Shown in pieces: positions 21,666-31,974 of a stretch of 64,000 bases of DNA (position 1 is its first letter; each line of letters begins with the position of its first letter). The translations under genes were made by a program, and so were the position numbers. The notes under the pieces are model-generated. The model ran no database searches, was not told the DNA's origin, and worked only from the letters and a program-made list of their open reading frames with translations. Source of the stretch: Ganoderma boninense (Eukaryota > Basidiomycota > Agaricomycetes > Polyporales > Polyporaceae); contig CM035315.1 of the NCBI GenBank assembly GCA_002900995.3, positions 853,967 to 917,966 on the forward strand, read 5' to 3'.

Positions 21666-23304
21666 TCAAGGTCTGCGCTCATCCCAGAGAGCCCGTAACA
21701 CCGCGCCGTGCTCCCTCGCAACGAAGAGCTCCTCTGACGAGTCCGAGCTGCACGTCGACCCAAGTGTGTCGCGTCTCCGGAACCGCCCATCCTTCTCATC
21801 GACTTGCACCTCGGGATCCCGTTCCGGGTTGTCATCGTCGTCATCGTCGTCCACGTCGTATATCATGCTCCCCGCCATGGAGTGCGAGACGTTCGACTGG
21901 AACTTCAGCGTGGAAAGCGCGAAGGACGACACCTCCATCGATGACGCGCGCGTCGCGGACTCCATTTCGTACTGTGCGCGTTCGTCGCGGAGGTTGAGGA
22001 GGAAGCGGGACATCAGGATCGAGGTCAGGCTAAGGGCCGCAGGAGATGGTCCGATAAGTGCCTCCGCCGCACGGGGCTAGCTCTCTGGGAGGGACGTACG
22101 TGACGATGATGTCGTTCAAGAGATTGGAGCCAATGCGCGTGACATAGGCGATGGCGATGACATTGAGGATTACAACAGCCCTGTCATTTCACGGGGGGCA
22201 ATATCAGCACAGTTGTGCCACATCCGTATACGCACGACGCGGTTACACACAAGAAATACAGCGTGCCATCCCGGAGAAGGAGTGTGGAATAGTTGGTACC
22301 GAACACGAGTTTCCTCGTCAGCACGTAGACCCGGTGCGTCTTCATCCACGTCAACACGACCACCAGCCCGTCCACGAAGATGGCCGCCACTCGGGTGGCG
22401 ATGGACACTGAACACTACTGTCAAGGTATGCTCAGAATATGCGGTAAATAACTGATACGCACAGTTCTTGTATGTGGAAGCTGTCATTGCGGTCGGGACA
22501 GATTGACAAGTGAAGAAGTTGGATGGGGCAATGAAGACCACCGTTGCGCTTCGGAAGTACTGGTGACGTCGTGACGCTCATCAAATTCCAAACCAAACAC
22601 AATTGCAAAAGGCACTAACAAGATTTGTGGCGGCAGGAAACAAGCCCGCACACAAGAGGACGACGAACAGTCGCCAATCGCGATTCCAAAGGGCATATAC
22701 GCGGATTGCAGCAATGGCTACAAGCCGTGTGGGGGGTATAGAGAGTTGCGTCAGTATTGGAAACGCGCCCGCAGGAAGGGACTCCGGACGCACCAGCCAT
22801 GACAATGATGACAACGGTGGAGATGAAAGCTTGCAGCCATGTAATCACCCAACACGTCTATAGTACGAATGTTCAACTAAGAAGTATCTCAAAGGATGGG
22901 TAGAGAAAGGGGGGGACTCACATCGAGAGAATGCAATGAAGAGAGTGACCATATAACCAGTATGCGATGCAGGAGGGTGACATATCGCGTCAATGCGAAG
23001 AGGACTACCACTCCTGAAATATTCCGTCCCCATATTTGCTGGACCTCCAAGCCGAACGTGATCGCATATTCATAGAACACGAGAGCTGAAATACATTGCC
23101 AGGTGAGGAGTAGGACGAAAGGAATAAATCGGCGGCACAACTCACCTGTCGACGCGACGGAGATAAAGAAGGCCCTGCATGAAGCGCAACGAGACACGCG
23201 TTGAGGAGGTGCTTGTATGCGATGTATGTCGTCGAAAAAAGCAGGACTCACACATCTGCGCTTTCCAGGACAGGCCGCAGCTGCTCCAAAGCAACAGTAG
23301 GCAT
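21666..23304 (-). CDS. DUF6533-type seven-helix membrane protein, copy A
   Basis: A multi-exon gene encoding a basidiomycete-specific GPCR-like integral membrane protein. Exon 1 (23304-23252) gives MPTVALEQLRPVLESADV; a 29-nt exon (23174-23146) and the exon from 23085 continue AFFISVASTALVFYEYAITF, then GLEVQQIWGRNISGVVVLFA and LTRYVTLLHR, the DUF6533 signature (short first helix, FYEY, W, RY). Later exons carry more hydrophobic helices, including IPPTRLVAIAAIRVYALWNR, VLTWMKTHRVYVLTRKL and STLLLRDGTLYFL, then ISRFLLNLRD-like packing before a cytoplasmic tail. The tail has an acidic run of Asp (DVDDDDDDDNPERDP) and ends ALWDERRP. The ligand and function of this family are unknown. Frames are intact in both copies; the Asp run differs in length between them. 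Confidence 0.8.
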
Positions 23305-23753
23305 GCGGGACAGCCGTTCTCCTGCAGACCTTCCCTGCTAAGCTGCACTGAACCTCCCCCACCTGCTGAGAGACGAGTCAGGCCTGAGCACTCGAAAGAC
23401 TATGACATCCGCCGAGCACGAACGGGGTCGAGGAGGGGGGATATGTGGTTGCCGCAGATCCGCTATACACCACCTATCCGGCCTGTGGCTGCGTGAAAGA
23501 CTGTGCGCACCTTTGCGAGGAAAAAAGAGTCTTGATATCATAGACCACCACTGATCTATTAGCGCCCTATTCCCGCTTTCCAAACGCATTATTCGCAAAT
23601 AGACGCACGGCGGGCGCTCGAAATCCACCCTTTTGTATTTGGGATGCAGCTGACGGCGGCGAAGAATGCGCCCAACCATCTCTCTCTTTCCCCCACCACC
23701 ATCCCCCTTCCCCAGCCCAGCATCCACACCTCTTCGCCCTCCTGCCTCCCCCC
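23305..23753. other. Divergent intergenic region, copy A
   Basis: Promoter region between the membrane-protein gene (minus) and the Ala-rich protein gene (plus). Copy B carries an extra stretch of about 300 nt here (41837-42137). Confidence 0.4.
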
Positions 23754-24415
23754 ATGGCCCCAGCCTCAAATAAACCTCCCCCTCGAAGACTTTGCGGTGA
23801 TCCTGGATCGTCCTGGTCGTCCTGGTCGCATAGGGCGTCATCGCCATAGTCCTCCCGCAACCGGGGTCGCGTCGAGCCGATCCCGAGGCAATCGCCGACT
23901 AGAGGAGACAGGCGCGGCGGACTTCATCACACGACCGCCCGGGCATCGCGCAAAGCGCGATCATACCATGGTACGCCTGCGCCCATCACGCTACGCTCGA
24001 CGCGATCGGTGCCTGCCTCCGTGCCGTCGACAGCGCGGGCGCGGCCAGCGTCCCGATCAGCCCTGGCGACAACGCCGCCGTTGCCCGCGCTGCCCTCGAC
24101 AATGCGGCCAACGGCGTAGTCGCGGTTGCGAACGACGCCGTGCTCGATGGCCTCGACACCGCCCTCCTGTTTCGCGTGGCGCCGCGCTCGGTCATGCGGC
24201 CGACGGCGCAGTCGTAGCTGAGCACGAGGCCGCGCTCGGTGGCCTTGACAACGCCGCCCTTGTCTCGCGCCGGTGCCGTGCTTGACAATGGGGACGACGC
24301 CACCCCTGTCTCGCGTGGCGCCGTGCTCGACAAGGCCGGCAATATTGGGGACTCCGTGGAGGTGAGCTGCGTGGTAGACGCAAGCGTCAAGCTCAGCCCG
24401 GACGCCTCCTCGTGA
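23754..24415 (+). pseudogene. Ala-rich single-pass membrane protein, frameshifted copy A
   Basis: Colinear with the intact frame at 42341-43000 but broken by small indels. Within the first 20 codons a C is missing from the run after ATGGCC and bases are lost in the CTCAAT region. Later, GCCGCTCCTG has become GCCCTCCTG and CGCGCGGTGCC has become CGCGCCGGTGCC. The stop at 24413-24415 is preserved. Whether the breaks are biological or contig-end errors cannot be decided from sequence; the regional pattern favours errors. Confidence 0.65.
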
Positions 24416-25893
24416 GGCAAGGTGCTATTCGGTATGTTTTCTAATTCGTTTTCGTTTCCCCCTTCTGATGAACTATCCTTGTAAGCTCTTCCAGGGTCGG
24501 CAGGTGGGTGCCATATCCCCGCTACCTAATTCAACCTTACACTCTTCGAACAGTATTTAGGTATGGTGTTCGGAGGCTTGGAAAGCGATAGGTTAGCACC
24601 TCAGCTGTTCAATCTTTGACCCTGACCACTGACTTAGATCCTACGCACCCATTACAGAGATTTGAAGTATGGTTTTGAGCATATCTAAACTTGTTTGTAA
24701 CATGCCCTTTTCGATTGTTTGGTGCTCGGTTATCATCCTGTTTCGTGTTACGTCGCGTCGTTTTCGTTTCGTTATTTCCTATTGGCCCCGATCCCTTGGC
24801 CTCGTCGTACGTCTACCAATCTGGTATAGATATAATTGTATTGGGCTGCGGTGATTGGTATATCGTACGCTAGTACTGTATTACTCGGACTACTGGATAG
24901 GACCTCAAATGCCATACATCCTCGTAATGTAGTCAGCTACCCTGTACATTAGGAGATTGATCAATATATTTTTGTTGTTCCCATATTAAGCAAATTCCCG
25001 CTCGAATCGTCCCAGAGCTCGCGAAGCCTGAGAAGATTGTTTGCGATCTCTCATCATGACCACAGACGTTGCCTCGCAAAGTGCCATCATTTTCGAATCT
25101 GTTAGTGGCTGTACTTGGCATATCAGGATGCTCTACTATTCGGTCACGGGCGTGCTGGCCCTTGAATCACCCAAAAGTTTCGTGTCGCGACGTTCTCGTT
25201 CGTCTATATTCTTGGCATTCTCTTCAGGCCTCATGTATCCCGCATTTCGCGGCCTGGCCATTCCCTCTTCTCGTCTAGGAGCGACCCACCCGTTTAAGAG
25301 TTTTGCCGCTCGGGCCCGCCACAAGCCAACGATCATGATATCCTCACCCGGTCCCGCTCGACTAACCACCTTCCCACCTGTCTGGAGACGATGGCGCTCC
25401 TGCATGGGATCGTCTCACCTGTCTGGCGATGTCACGCTTGTCCATCGACGTCCCGGCTATGTCGCAGCAGCCTGCTCGTCCATGTCGCGCAGCGTCTCGC
25501 CCATGACCATATCGCATCCACTGCGGGCAAAGGCGCGCATTCTGCCATCGTCCTTCCATCGTTAGCATGCAGTGCGTCTGAGCATCGTTCTCTATGACTC
25601 ACTGCCCAAACTGGTTCGAACAAGAGTTTAAAGATTATTATCAACTTGTATAAGAGGAGTTCCCTGGAAGAAACCACAACGCCGGGTGTGGGAAGGCTAC
25701 GGGGCGTCTCTGTCTGACTCCCCCTTCGCTTAATGGCGGCCTCTGCCACCGTTCGTGACTGTGAGCTGCCGCCCTTGCCTCTCAAGATCCCAGTCTGATC
25801 ATGGCTCGCCCTCCACTATCCGTTATTGCTCCTGGAATGTTTGTGTAACAAACATCCTTCAACTCAATCTCCGAACTATCCTTCTTTGCCACC
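24416..25893. other. Non-coding region with 20-nt-period degenerate repeat, copy A
   Basis: Up to about 25.1 kb this is the 3' region of the preceding gene, almost identical to copy B. Between about 25340 and 25470 are degenerate units such as GGTCCCGCTCGACTAACCAC and CACCTGTCTGGCGATGTCAC, resembling the tandem repeats at 63761-64000. No gene is supported. Confidence 0.4.
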
Positions 25894-27000
25894 ATGCCCA
25901 ATGCCCGAGCAGTGGTGGCCCCCACTTCCCCTGGGCCCTTCTGACCTGTCAGCTTACTCAAAAATACTCAGCCTCATGTACCCACGACGTCTCAAGACAA
26001 GTTTGTCCAGGCCATACTAGAGGCGTCAGAGGCGCTTGGAGGAGCCATTTGGACTACAAGAGTGGTCCTACGCCTATTCGTCGAGAGAACTTCAGTAATC
26101 TTCCCTTTTGAGTATCAGTGTGAGCGTGTTAACACCCCTTGTAAGCATTCGTTGAAGGCTCTTTCAACCTTTGACCGCGCATACCCTCTTTCTTTCCATC
26201 TGTCCCTTGATTCCAGCGCGACCTCTTGTTCTGAGGTTCGATTCTTTCATGGCTATGACGCCCAAACACCTGGAGCTCCTCTCTGGCATCGAGAATCCGG
26301 GGAAACCAACGATTCACCCCTGCAGCTGCATGCTCAGGGGACTGGCGTCCGGAGCCATGCATGGCGGTTGTCGTATCAGTCGTCTCGAGGCGTGAGGTAT
26401 CGGCTTGCTACGGTTGGGCGCATTATCAAGTACCTGGATATATTTTTGGTATGTTGTATCTTTATCTCCTGGACTATTTAGATTCCACTCCATGACCACT
26501 TTATGTAGAAGATTCATCGCCATGCAACACGAGAGCTGAACTTGGTTCGTCCACGGCCTACCTCCGGCCAACATTACACAATGTGGAGACGTAGCGGAGA
26601 GAGCGGGTGGCAGCCTGGTTGAATTGCGAAGCCTTGCACGATGCACAGAGTCGTTGTTATTGTCGATTAAACAGGCAGATAGCTACACTGCTAGATATAT
26701 TGTGTTGCCTTAGAATGGATTTGCATGGTTGCATTCCCCCGGCCTGCAGCGGGCTCATCCTTCGCTAGCGGCATCCACAGACAGGAATCTGTCCAAACTT
26801 ACTTGCGCCGAAACCTATTCCTACTGAACGTCTTGATGGAACTGAGAAAGCACTTGATTGGACTGATGAGCTCTGGCCACTTGATTGGGCCTGGAAACGC
26901 TGAGGATAGGCGCTGGGATTTCCTGGCCAAGTGGTGTCTGTATTTGGAGGGAACATCGGGGTGCCCTTACTGCCAGCGCAGGCGAATGTTAAATCCTTGA
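25894..27000 (+). pseudogene. Unknown three-exon gene, frameshifted copy A
   Basis: Counterpart of the gene at 44472-45701. The first exon alone has several one-base changes that break the frame (ATGCCCAATGCCCGAGC here against ATGCCCAATGCCGAGCC; extra T and A in CAGCTTACTCAAAAATACTC). Its state probably reflects sequence quality at the contig end as much as decay. Confidence 0.45.
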
Positions 27001-27018
27001 ACTGCAAAATAGATATAG

Positions 27019-28870
27019 CCTAGAATTATCTCCTCATGTGCTCCATGGTGCGTCTAGCATATTCTATTTCCCATAAAGTAAGACTTGTCCGATAAGAAAG
27101 TGCTCAGTGTGGTCGAGAAACTTCATGTACGGATTCCGGTGGGATCCGCCGTAAAACCACGGGGTGATGAGATTAGTGGCCACCTGCTCGAAAGATAGTA
27201 ATTTGATCCATTCAATTTACGCTCCAAAGCTCTGGCGCGCGCCGTGGCGATTCTAGGTTATCTGGTCCTCATAGCTATCCAAAGCCCTGCCCTTCTCCTC
27301 CGTTCGCCCAGTTCACGTGCATCTTATGGCCGAAAACTATTCCACGACTACACAAGACTGTCCTTGTGAGACTCGACCGGAGACGCATCGACGGAAGGCC
27401 CGTTACAGATTACGGAACGAGAAAAACATCCGTCCTCGGGCGGACAGCAGGATGCGAAAGCCACGTTGAGAAGGGCCCAAACGGACATTAAACGCAGCGT
27501 ATCGAGGAGGGGCCCTTGGGCCACGAAGGAGTGGCTCGGATGTGCTCGGCCGATGCATGCCGCGATGCCGGATGGGTCCGCTGGGGGCGTATTTGCGACC
27601 GCAGAATGAAAGACGTGGGATTGGATGCGAGGTATGGACATGGTGTGGAAGCAGAGCGGAGTGGGGTCCATCGCGGGAAAATCTCAAGTCCAGGTTTGGA
27701 GTTTTTGGAAAATTGAAGCTGGCGGAGATCAGGAAAGGCAAGCGGTGGTATGTTTGACATGTGTGCGAGGTCGTCACAAAAGACGTAGCGTGGGCCTCTG
27801 CACGGAGTTGTGGGTGTCGGTAGGGGACGCCAGTCGATTTGAGAGGAATACAGTTTCGCCCGAGGCTTACGTCACGAGCACCAAAAAACCACTGACCCTT
27901 GCGCCCAGAGTACAACTCCGCCTCACACAGCTCCGTAAACCCCTAGCCCTGACCTGATTTCCTGCCGGTCCCTTAAAGCATCTCCTCTTGCCCTCAGCTT
28001 CCCGTGTGTGCTGTTATCGTTAACTCCTTGCAGTATCGCAGGATGCGCCGTGGCTTGCTCCGGTTCGCGGCTGCCATCTTCGCCATTGCGCTCGTCGGCT
28101 CCGGATCATTCTTCACCCTCGTCGGAGCGCCTTCGTACGGGTAAGCTTCGTAGCCGGGTTATCTCTTTCACCTGTAGGGTTCGTGCTCCGGACTGGAGAC
28201 GCTGCGTTCGGGGTCACAGAGATGGGCGTTCGCGAGGCTTCAAGCCGACAAGTATGTGCCGTGAGCATCCCTGCGCGTTAAAGTCTGCACAGGCACTAGT
28301 GGGCTTCTCGTTGGCGTTGGTTTCGTAGTGAACAAACTGTCAGCGTTGAGCGTAGCGCAGGGCCTTATACAGTGCGTGGTGATATGCTCACCACGGCTCT
28401 CTCGACAGCACTTATGTGCTTTCGCTTCCTGTGATGGGAGGTGCATAGTCTGTTGGGCGCGCGAAGTTTCGATTGTGCTGGAGATAATGGATGAAGCGAA
28501 TGTTGGTGCGGTGGGATAGATAGGAAGCCATTCCGGCGACGGGACACCGCTCGCCTTTGAAGAATGGTTCCGTGTGAGGGGTAGTGATTGAAAGCGCTGT
28601 CGTTGCATCTTCCATACGTGGTCGTAATATAGGTAGTTCTTTTGTATCGGTATGCTCGTCCGCGCGCGATGAGGATAGCGCGGAACCCAGCAAGGCGGCC
28701 ATTGGCGTCGAACAACATGCTGAGTGGTCCTCCCGGACTTTTGCACTCCACTTCTCTGGTTTGACACAGTGCGGGCACTTGAAGCCCTGTAAGCTTTCCT
28801 TGGAGGATTTTCGAACTCAGTGCGTGAAGGGAGACGGAGGATGAATGGGAGGCGAGTCGAGGACTTCGTA
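27019..28870 (-). mobile_element. Plavaka-like transposase remnant, copy A
   Basis: Minus-strand match to the copy B remnant at 45577-47260, with extra frameshifts. Recognisable pieces are the N-terminal zinc-finger region (about 28725-28800), the APNRLCTS segment (about 28460), and C-terminal pieces around 27500-27560. The order matches copy B, so the internal deletion predates the split of the two copies. Confidence 0.6.
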
Positions 28871-29178
28871 GCGGAGGAGTCTCCGAGCATCGCAAAGCTG
28901 ACGGATGTCGATGGCGAGCACTGGCATAGAGACTGAGGTGGGCTGTGCGGGTTCAGCTACAACCACACAATGTGGCCTAGTAGCTCACCGGTCACCAACT
29001 AGTCTGACTTAGCATGCGCAAGTTGGAGCCAGAATGCACGCACATGGCTCTCGCCTTGGTAGGACGGCCTAATCAACCCCCCCGATCTGAAATCCTATAA
29101 GTCAGCAAGTTCCGACGAGTATCGATGCCCCTCGCTTCACCTTTTCTGTCTCTCCTTTTCCTCCACCGAGCGCCTACC
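28871..29178. promoter_or_regulatory. Upstream region of the DUF6532-like gene, copy A
   Basis: About 300 nt between the transposase remnant and the ATG of the next gene. A short CCTATAAGTC stretch (about 29092-29101) is a TATA-like candidate about 80 nt before the ATG; it is conserved in copy B. Confidence 0.4.
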
Positions 29179-31264
29179 ATGCACTCACCAAAACCTCATT
29201 CCACCCTTGTACACCCCGCTATGACTGGTTCCTTCTGCTGTCCTCGCCGCTCCAACGCCAACACGAAGTCGACAGCCGTTGTCATCGCTGCCAAGCAAAC
29301 CGTCGGTCCTCGGATGACGTGGCTAAGGAAAAGGCGGCTCTATAGGCAAAGCGTGAGCTCCTCCTTCAACAGCGAGAGGCTAAGCTCGATGCGATCCACA
29401 AGCTCGAGCTCGAGCTCGAGGCCAAGGCTCAGCAACATGCGGAGGCCGCTGCTCATCCCCCTTCCTGTCCAATCGGCTACGCCCTCGACAAAGAGGGGCA
29501 CATACCGTCGTTAGTAAAGCGCGCCATCCTCGGCCACTGCGACTCCCACGCCTCCATTCCGTCGCAACGACTGGCACCAGCGACGGCGTCGGTGCCTCTG
29601 GTATGGCATCTGCAGATCGAAAGGTCAGCCTGGTCGTTCGCGAGCACGGATTACACGGCTGAGTACGTCGAGGCTCACGGTGCGGGTTGGCGTTGGGAAC
29701 CATGCCGCGAAGGGGAATGCGACGTCCAGTGTCGACGCCTCGAGGACCCGTCTCGAGGGCCTTATGGAGCCAAAAAGCGCAAAGTTTCCGGTGTTGGAGG
29801 AGAGGCCAGGTAAAGTTCAGCTTGAGAACGTATCGGGGACAAACCCACAGGCTAAATATTCCCTTCGGTACGGGCCAACGGCCGCGGCATGGGTGCATTT
29901 GCCATCGCTACTGACCGTCACGGCCAAGAAGGTTCCAATCGTGTAGACACCACGCCACTATTTGATCGATATTGATCGTCCTCCTCCTCCCGCCCTCATT
30001 CCCTCCTCCGGCCGCAGCCAGTTCCCCTTCGTACCACCACTAACTTTTTTTTCCGTCCGTCGGACTTCCACTACGGACGTAGAACGCACGTTACCTAAAG
30101 GCGTTTACAACCCAAGTCGACTGGCACGACTGACCTCGACGACCTCGAAGACAGCCATTCGGCTCTTGTTGAATGCCTCACCGCGCCTGCGCTCCGGGAC
30201 GTCGCCGTCCACATCCTCTCGGTGACTCTACTAGTGCGGTGAAGACGACAGGCTCAGTACTTGAGTAAGCTAGTGTCAATGTAAGAGCTGGTCCACTCAC
30301 CTCGACATTCTTTCTATTGCTAGCTCGAACTTTTCGATGTCGCGGCGCCTCCGATGGCATCCACATCCAGCAGTGCCACCCGTTCAGGGCAGCGGGTCCA
30401 TGGACGTTGCGCTGATCTCGAGCCCATTCCTGGGTCTCTACACTTCCACTCTACACCCTCCAGCTCGTCCCTCAGTTGATTGACTCGCCAGAAATCATGC
30501 TAGTGCACCGTGGTCCCTCATGGTCTCGACCTCAAAGGCGCTCACGTGGAGAACCTCGCGAAGGCAATTCTTGGCCCACACTTACGATCGAAGTTATCTT
30601 GACTCCTCAGTACTCACACCATGTTCCAGGGCAGCAGAAGCTCTCCGAATATCGCAAGTGGAGTCGCAAACGAAGCCGTCGATGTTGTCACAGCGTACCT
30701 CCTGTCAACAACCTAGACCCGCTGAGGACCGCGCGAGTACGTTGCCTGCCTCTCACGGAGGACAATTGGCCTTTCCGGTTTGGAGCGCGTCGTAGAAGTT
30801 AGGACGGAGAAGTCGTAAGTTCATTCTTTAGCCGAGTTGCAAACAGCTCCCTATCTGCTCATCACAACGAGCAGAAGATCCACGGCGCATATCAGAGCAC
30901 GGTCATCTCCCGCACTTTCGCGTATCACCTGAAGCGTATCAACGTGCGTGGTGAGCAGATCCGCGACCACCCCTGCAATGCACTCTGCGCTCGTCACCAC
31001 TGCCGTATGTCATCCCCTCCGAGTCGTCGATATTTTCTAGAGCTAATTGTCGTTTTCAAGGTCGAGTGCGCTTTGAAGATGTGGGCGACAGGGTCTCTGG
31101 TGCATGCCCGCGCTCGCACTGAGGATGCGAAGTTCAGCGAGCGTCTGTGGGGCAAGACCGCGAACGAGTACCTGGGTGGCATCATCGCTCTCACTGACGA
31201 GCAGTGGGACAACATCCTGGCCGAGGCAGACCTTTGTGCGCACGGCCTAGATGAAAAACTCATT
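29179..31264 (+). pseudogene. DUF6532-like gene, copy A, cut by the assembly gap
   Basis: Counterpart of 47528-49679. It begins MHSPKPHSTLVHPAMTG and shares the in-frame TAG after the AKEKAAL codons. It then accumulates frameshifts and ends inside the last coding exon (ADLCAHGLDEKL) where the N run begins. The truncation is an assembly boundary, not a biological end. Confidence 0.55.
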
Positions 31265-31364
31265 NNNNNNNNNNNNNNNNNNNNNNNNNNNNNNNNNNNN
31301 NNNNNNNNNNNNNNNNNNNNNNNNNNNNNNNNNNNNNNNNNNNNNNNNNNNNNNNNNNNNNNNN
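31265..31364. other. Assembly gap of exactly 100 N
   Basis: A run of 100 unknown bases, a common default for scaffold joins of unknown size. It lies exactly between the two copies of the duplicated block. Confidence 1.
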
Positions 31365-31451
31365 TCTGTTCAGCACTAGTGAAGCCACGTGTCCGCGACT
31401 TCTGAGTCAGAGGTGCCCCAAAGTAGTATCGTCGCAAGTAACAGGAAAAAG

Positions 31452-31467
31452 CAGGCAGGCAGGCAGG
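31452..31467. repeat. (CAGG)4 microsatellite, copy B
   Basis: Same four-unit repeat as at 11921-11936. Confidence 0.9.
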
Positions 31468-31539
31468 ATCAACGTTGTGCTCACTACGCGTTGAACAAGA
31501 CTGATTATGGGTAAGGCCCGACAGCGTTGATAGCGAATA

Positions 31540-31974
31540 TCAACAGCACTGATCGGCATCCGAACGAAAACCCGCCGAGTCTGAAGCGTCTGAAATGCGG
31601 ACTCCAGGTTTTCCCCTCTCCATCTTCGAGTTCAACTGCGAGGTGAGCGCTATCTCTGAAGCGCGGAGGCGCAGGTTCTCGCAGTAGAGATTGGAGATTT
31701 GCCCATTGAGGTCTTCGACTCTTGTGCTGAGGGTCGAGTTGGCCCTAATTGCTCGGCCACGGTCAGTATGATCATGCAACGTTCAATAACCACACGCACG
31801 CACCTTGCAAGGAGCTTATTGGCAAGAAGGGCCTTCTGCTTGACTGTGCATGCACGAGAATGAGCATCAGATCACGCGCACGCTCGGAGGAGACCTAGAA
31901 GGGATGGACGTACACTTCTCGAACTCGAGACGGATGTCGTCCTCGCTTCGGTCGATGGGCGGGTGCTGGCTCAT
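31540..31974 (-). CDS. Shugoshin-type N-terminal coiled coil, copy B
   Basis: Equivalent of 12009-12449. The start codon at 31974, the GTACGT donor after the EFEK codons, the acceptor before the KQKALLANKLL codons, and the GTGCGT donor are all conserved. The coil differs by few residues (NGQISNLY here against NGHISNLY; NSKMER against NSKKER). The stop is at nearly the same place, so the truncation after the coil is shared by both copies. Confidence 0.6.

Larger units (their letters stand above)
11847..31264. repeat. Copy A of a ~19 kb duplicated block (probable haplotype 1)
   Basis: The block matches 31376-49569 in gene order, strand and nearly all sequence, including introns and intergenic DNA. 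Homology starts at CTAGTGAAGCCAC (about 11848) and ends at the last bases before the N run. Differences are scattered substitutions, a 1.3 kb transposon here only, and small indels. From about 23.7 kb to the gap, copy A has many one-base insertions or deletions relative to copy B that break frames open in copy B. That is typical of a poorly corrected long-read contig end. Confidence 0.9.

Noticed and set aside
23644..24285. Arg-rich 213-codon frame in copy A
   Set aside because: It is a frameshifted reading of the Ala-rich membrane protein, which is intact in another frame in copy B.
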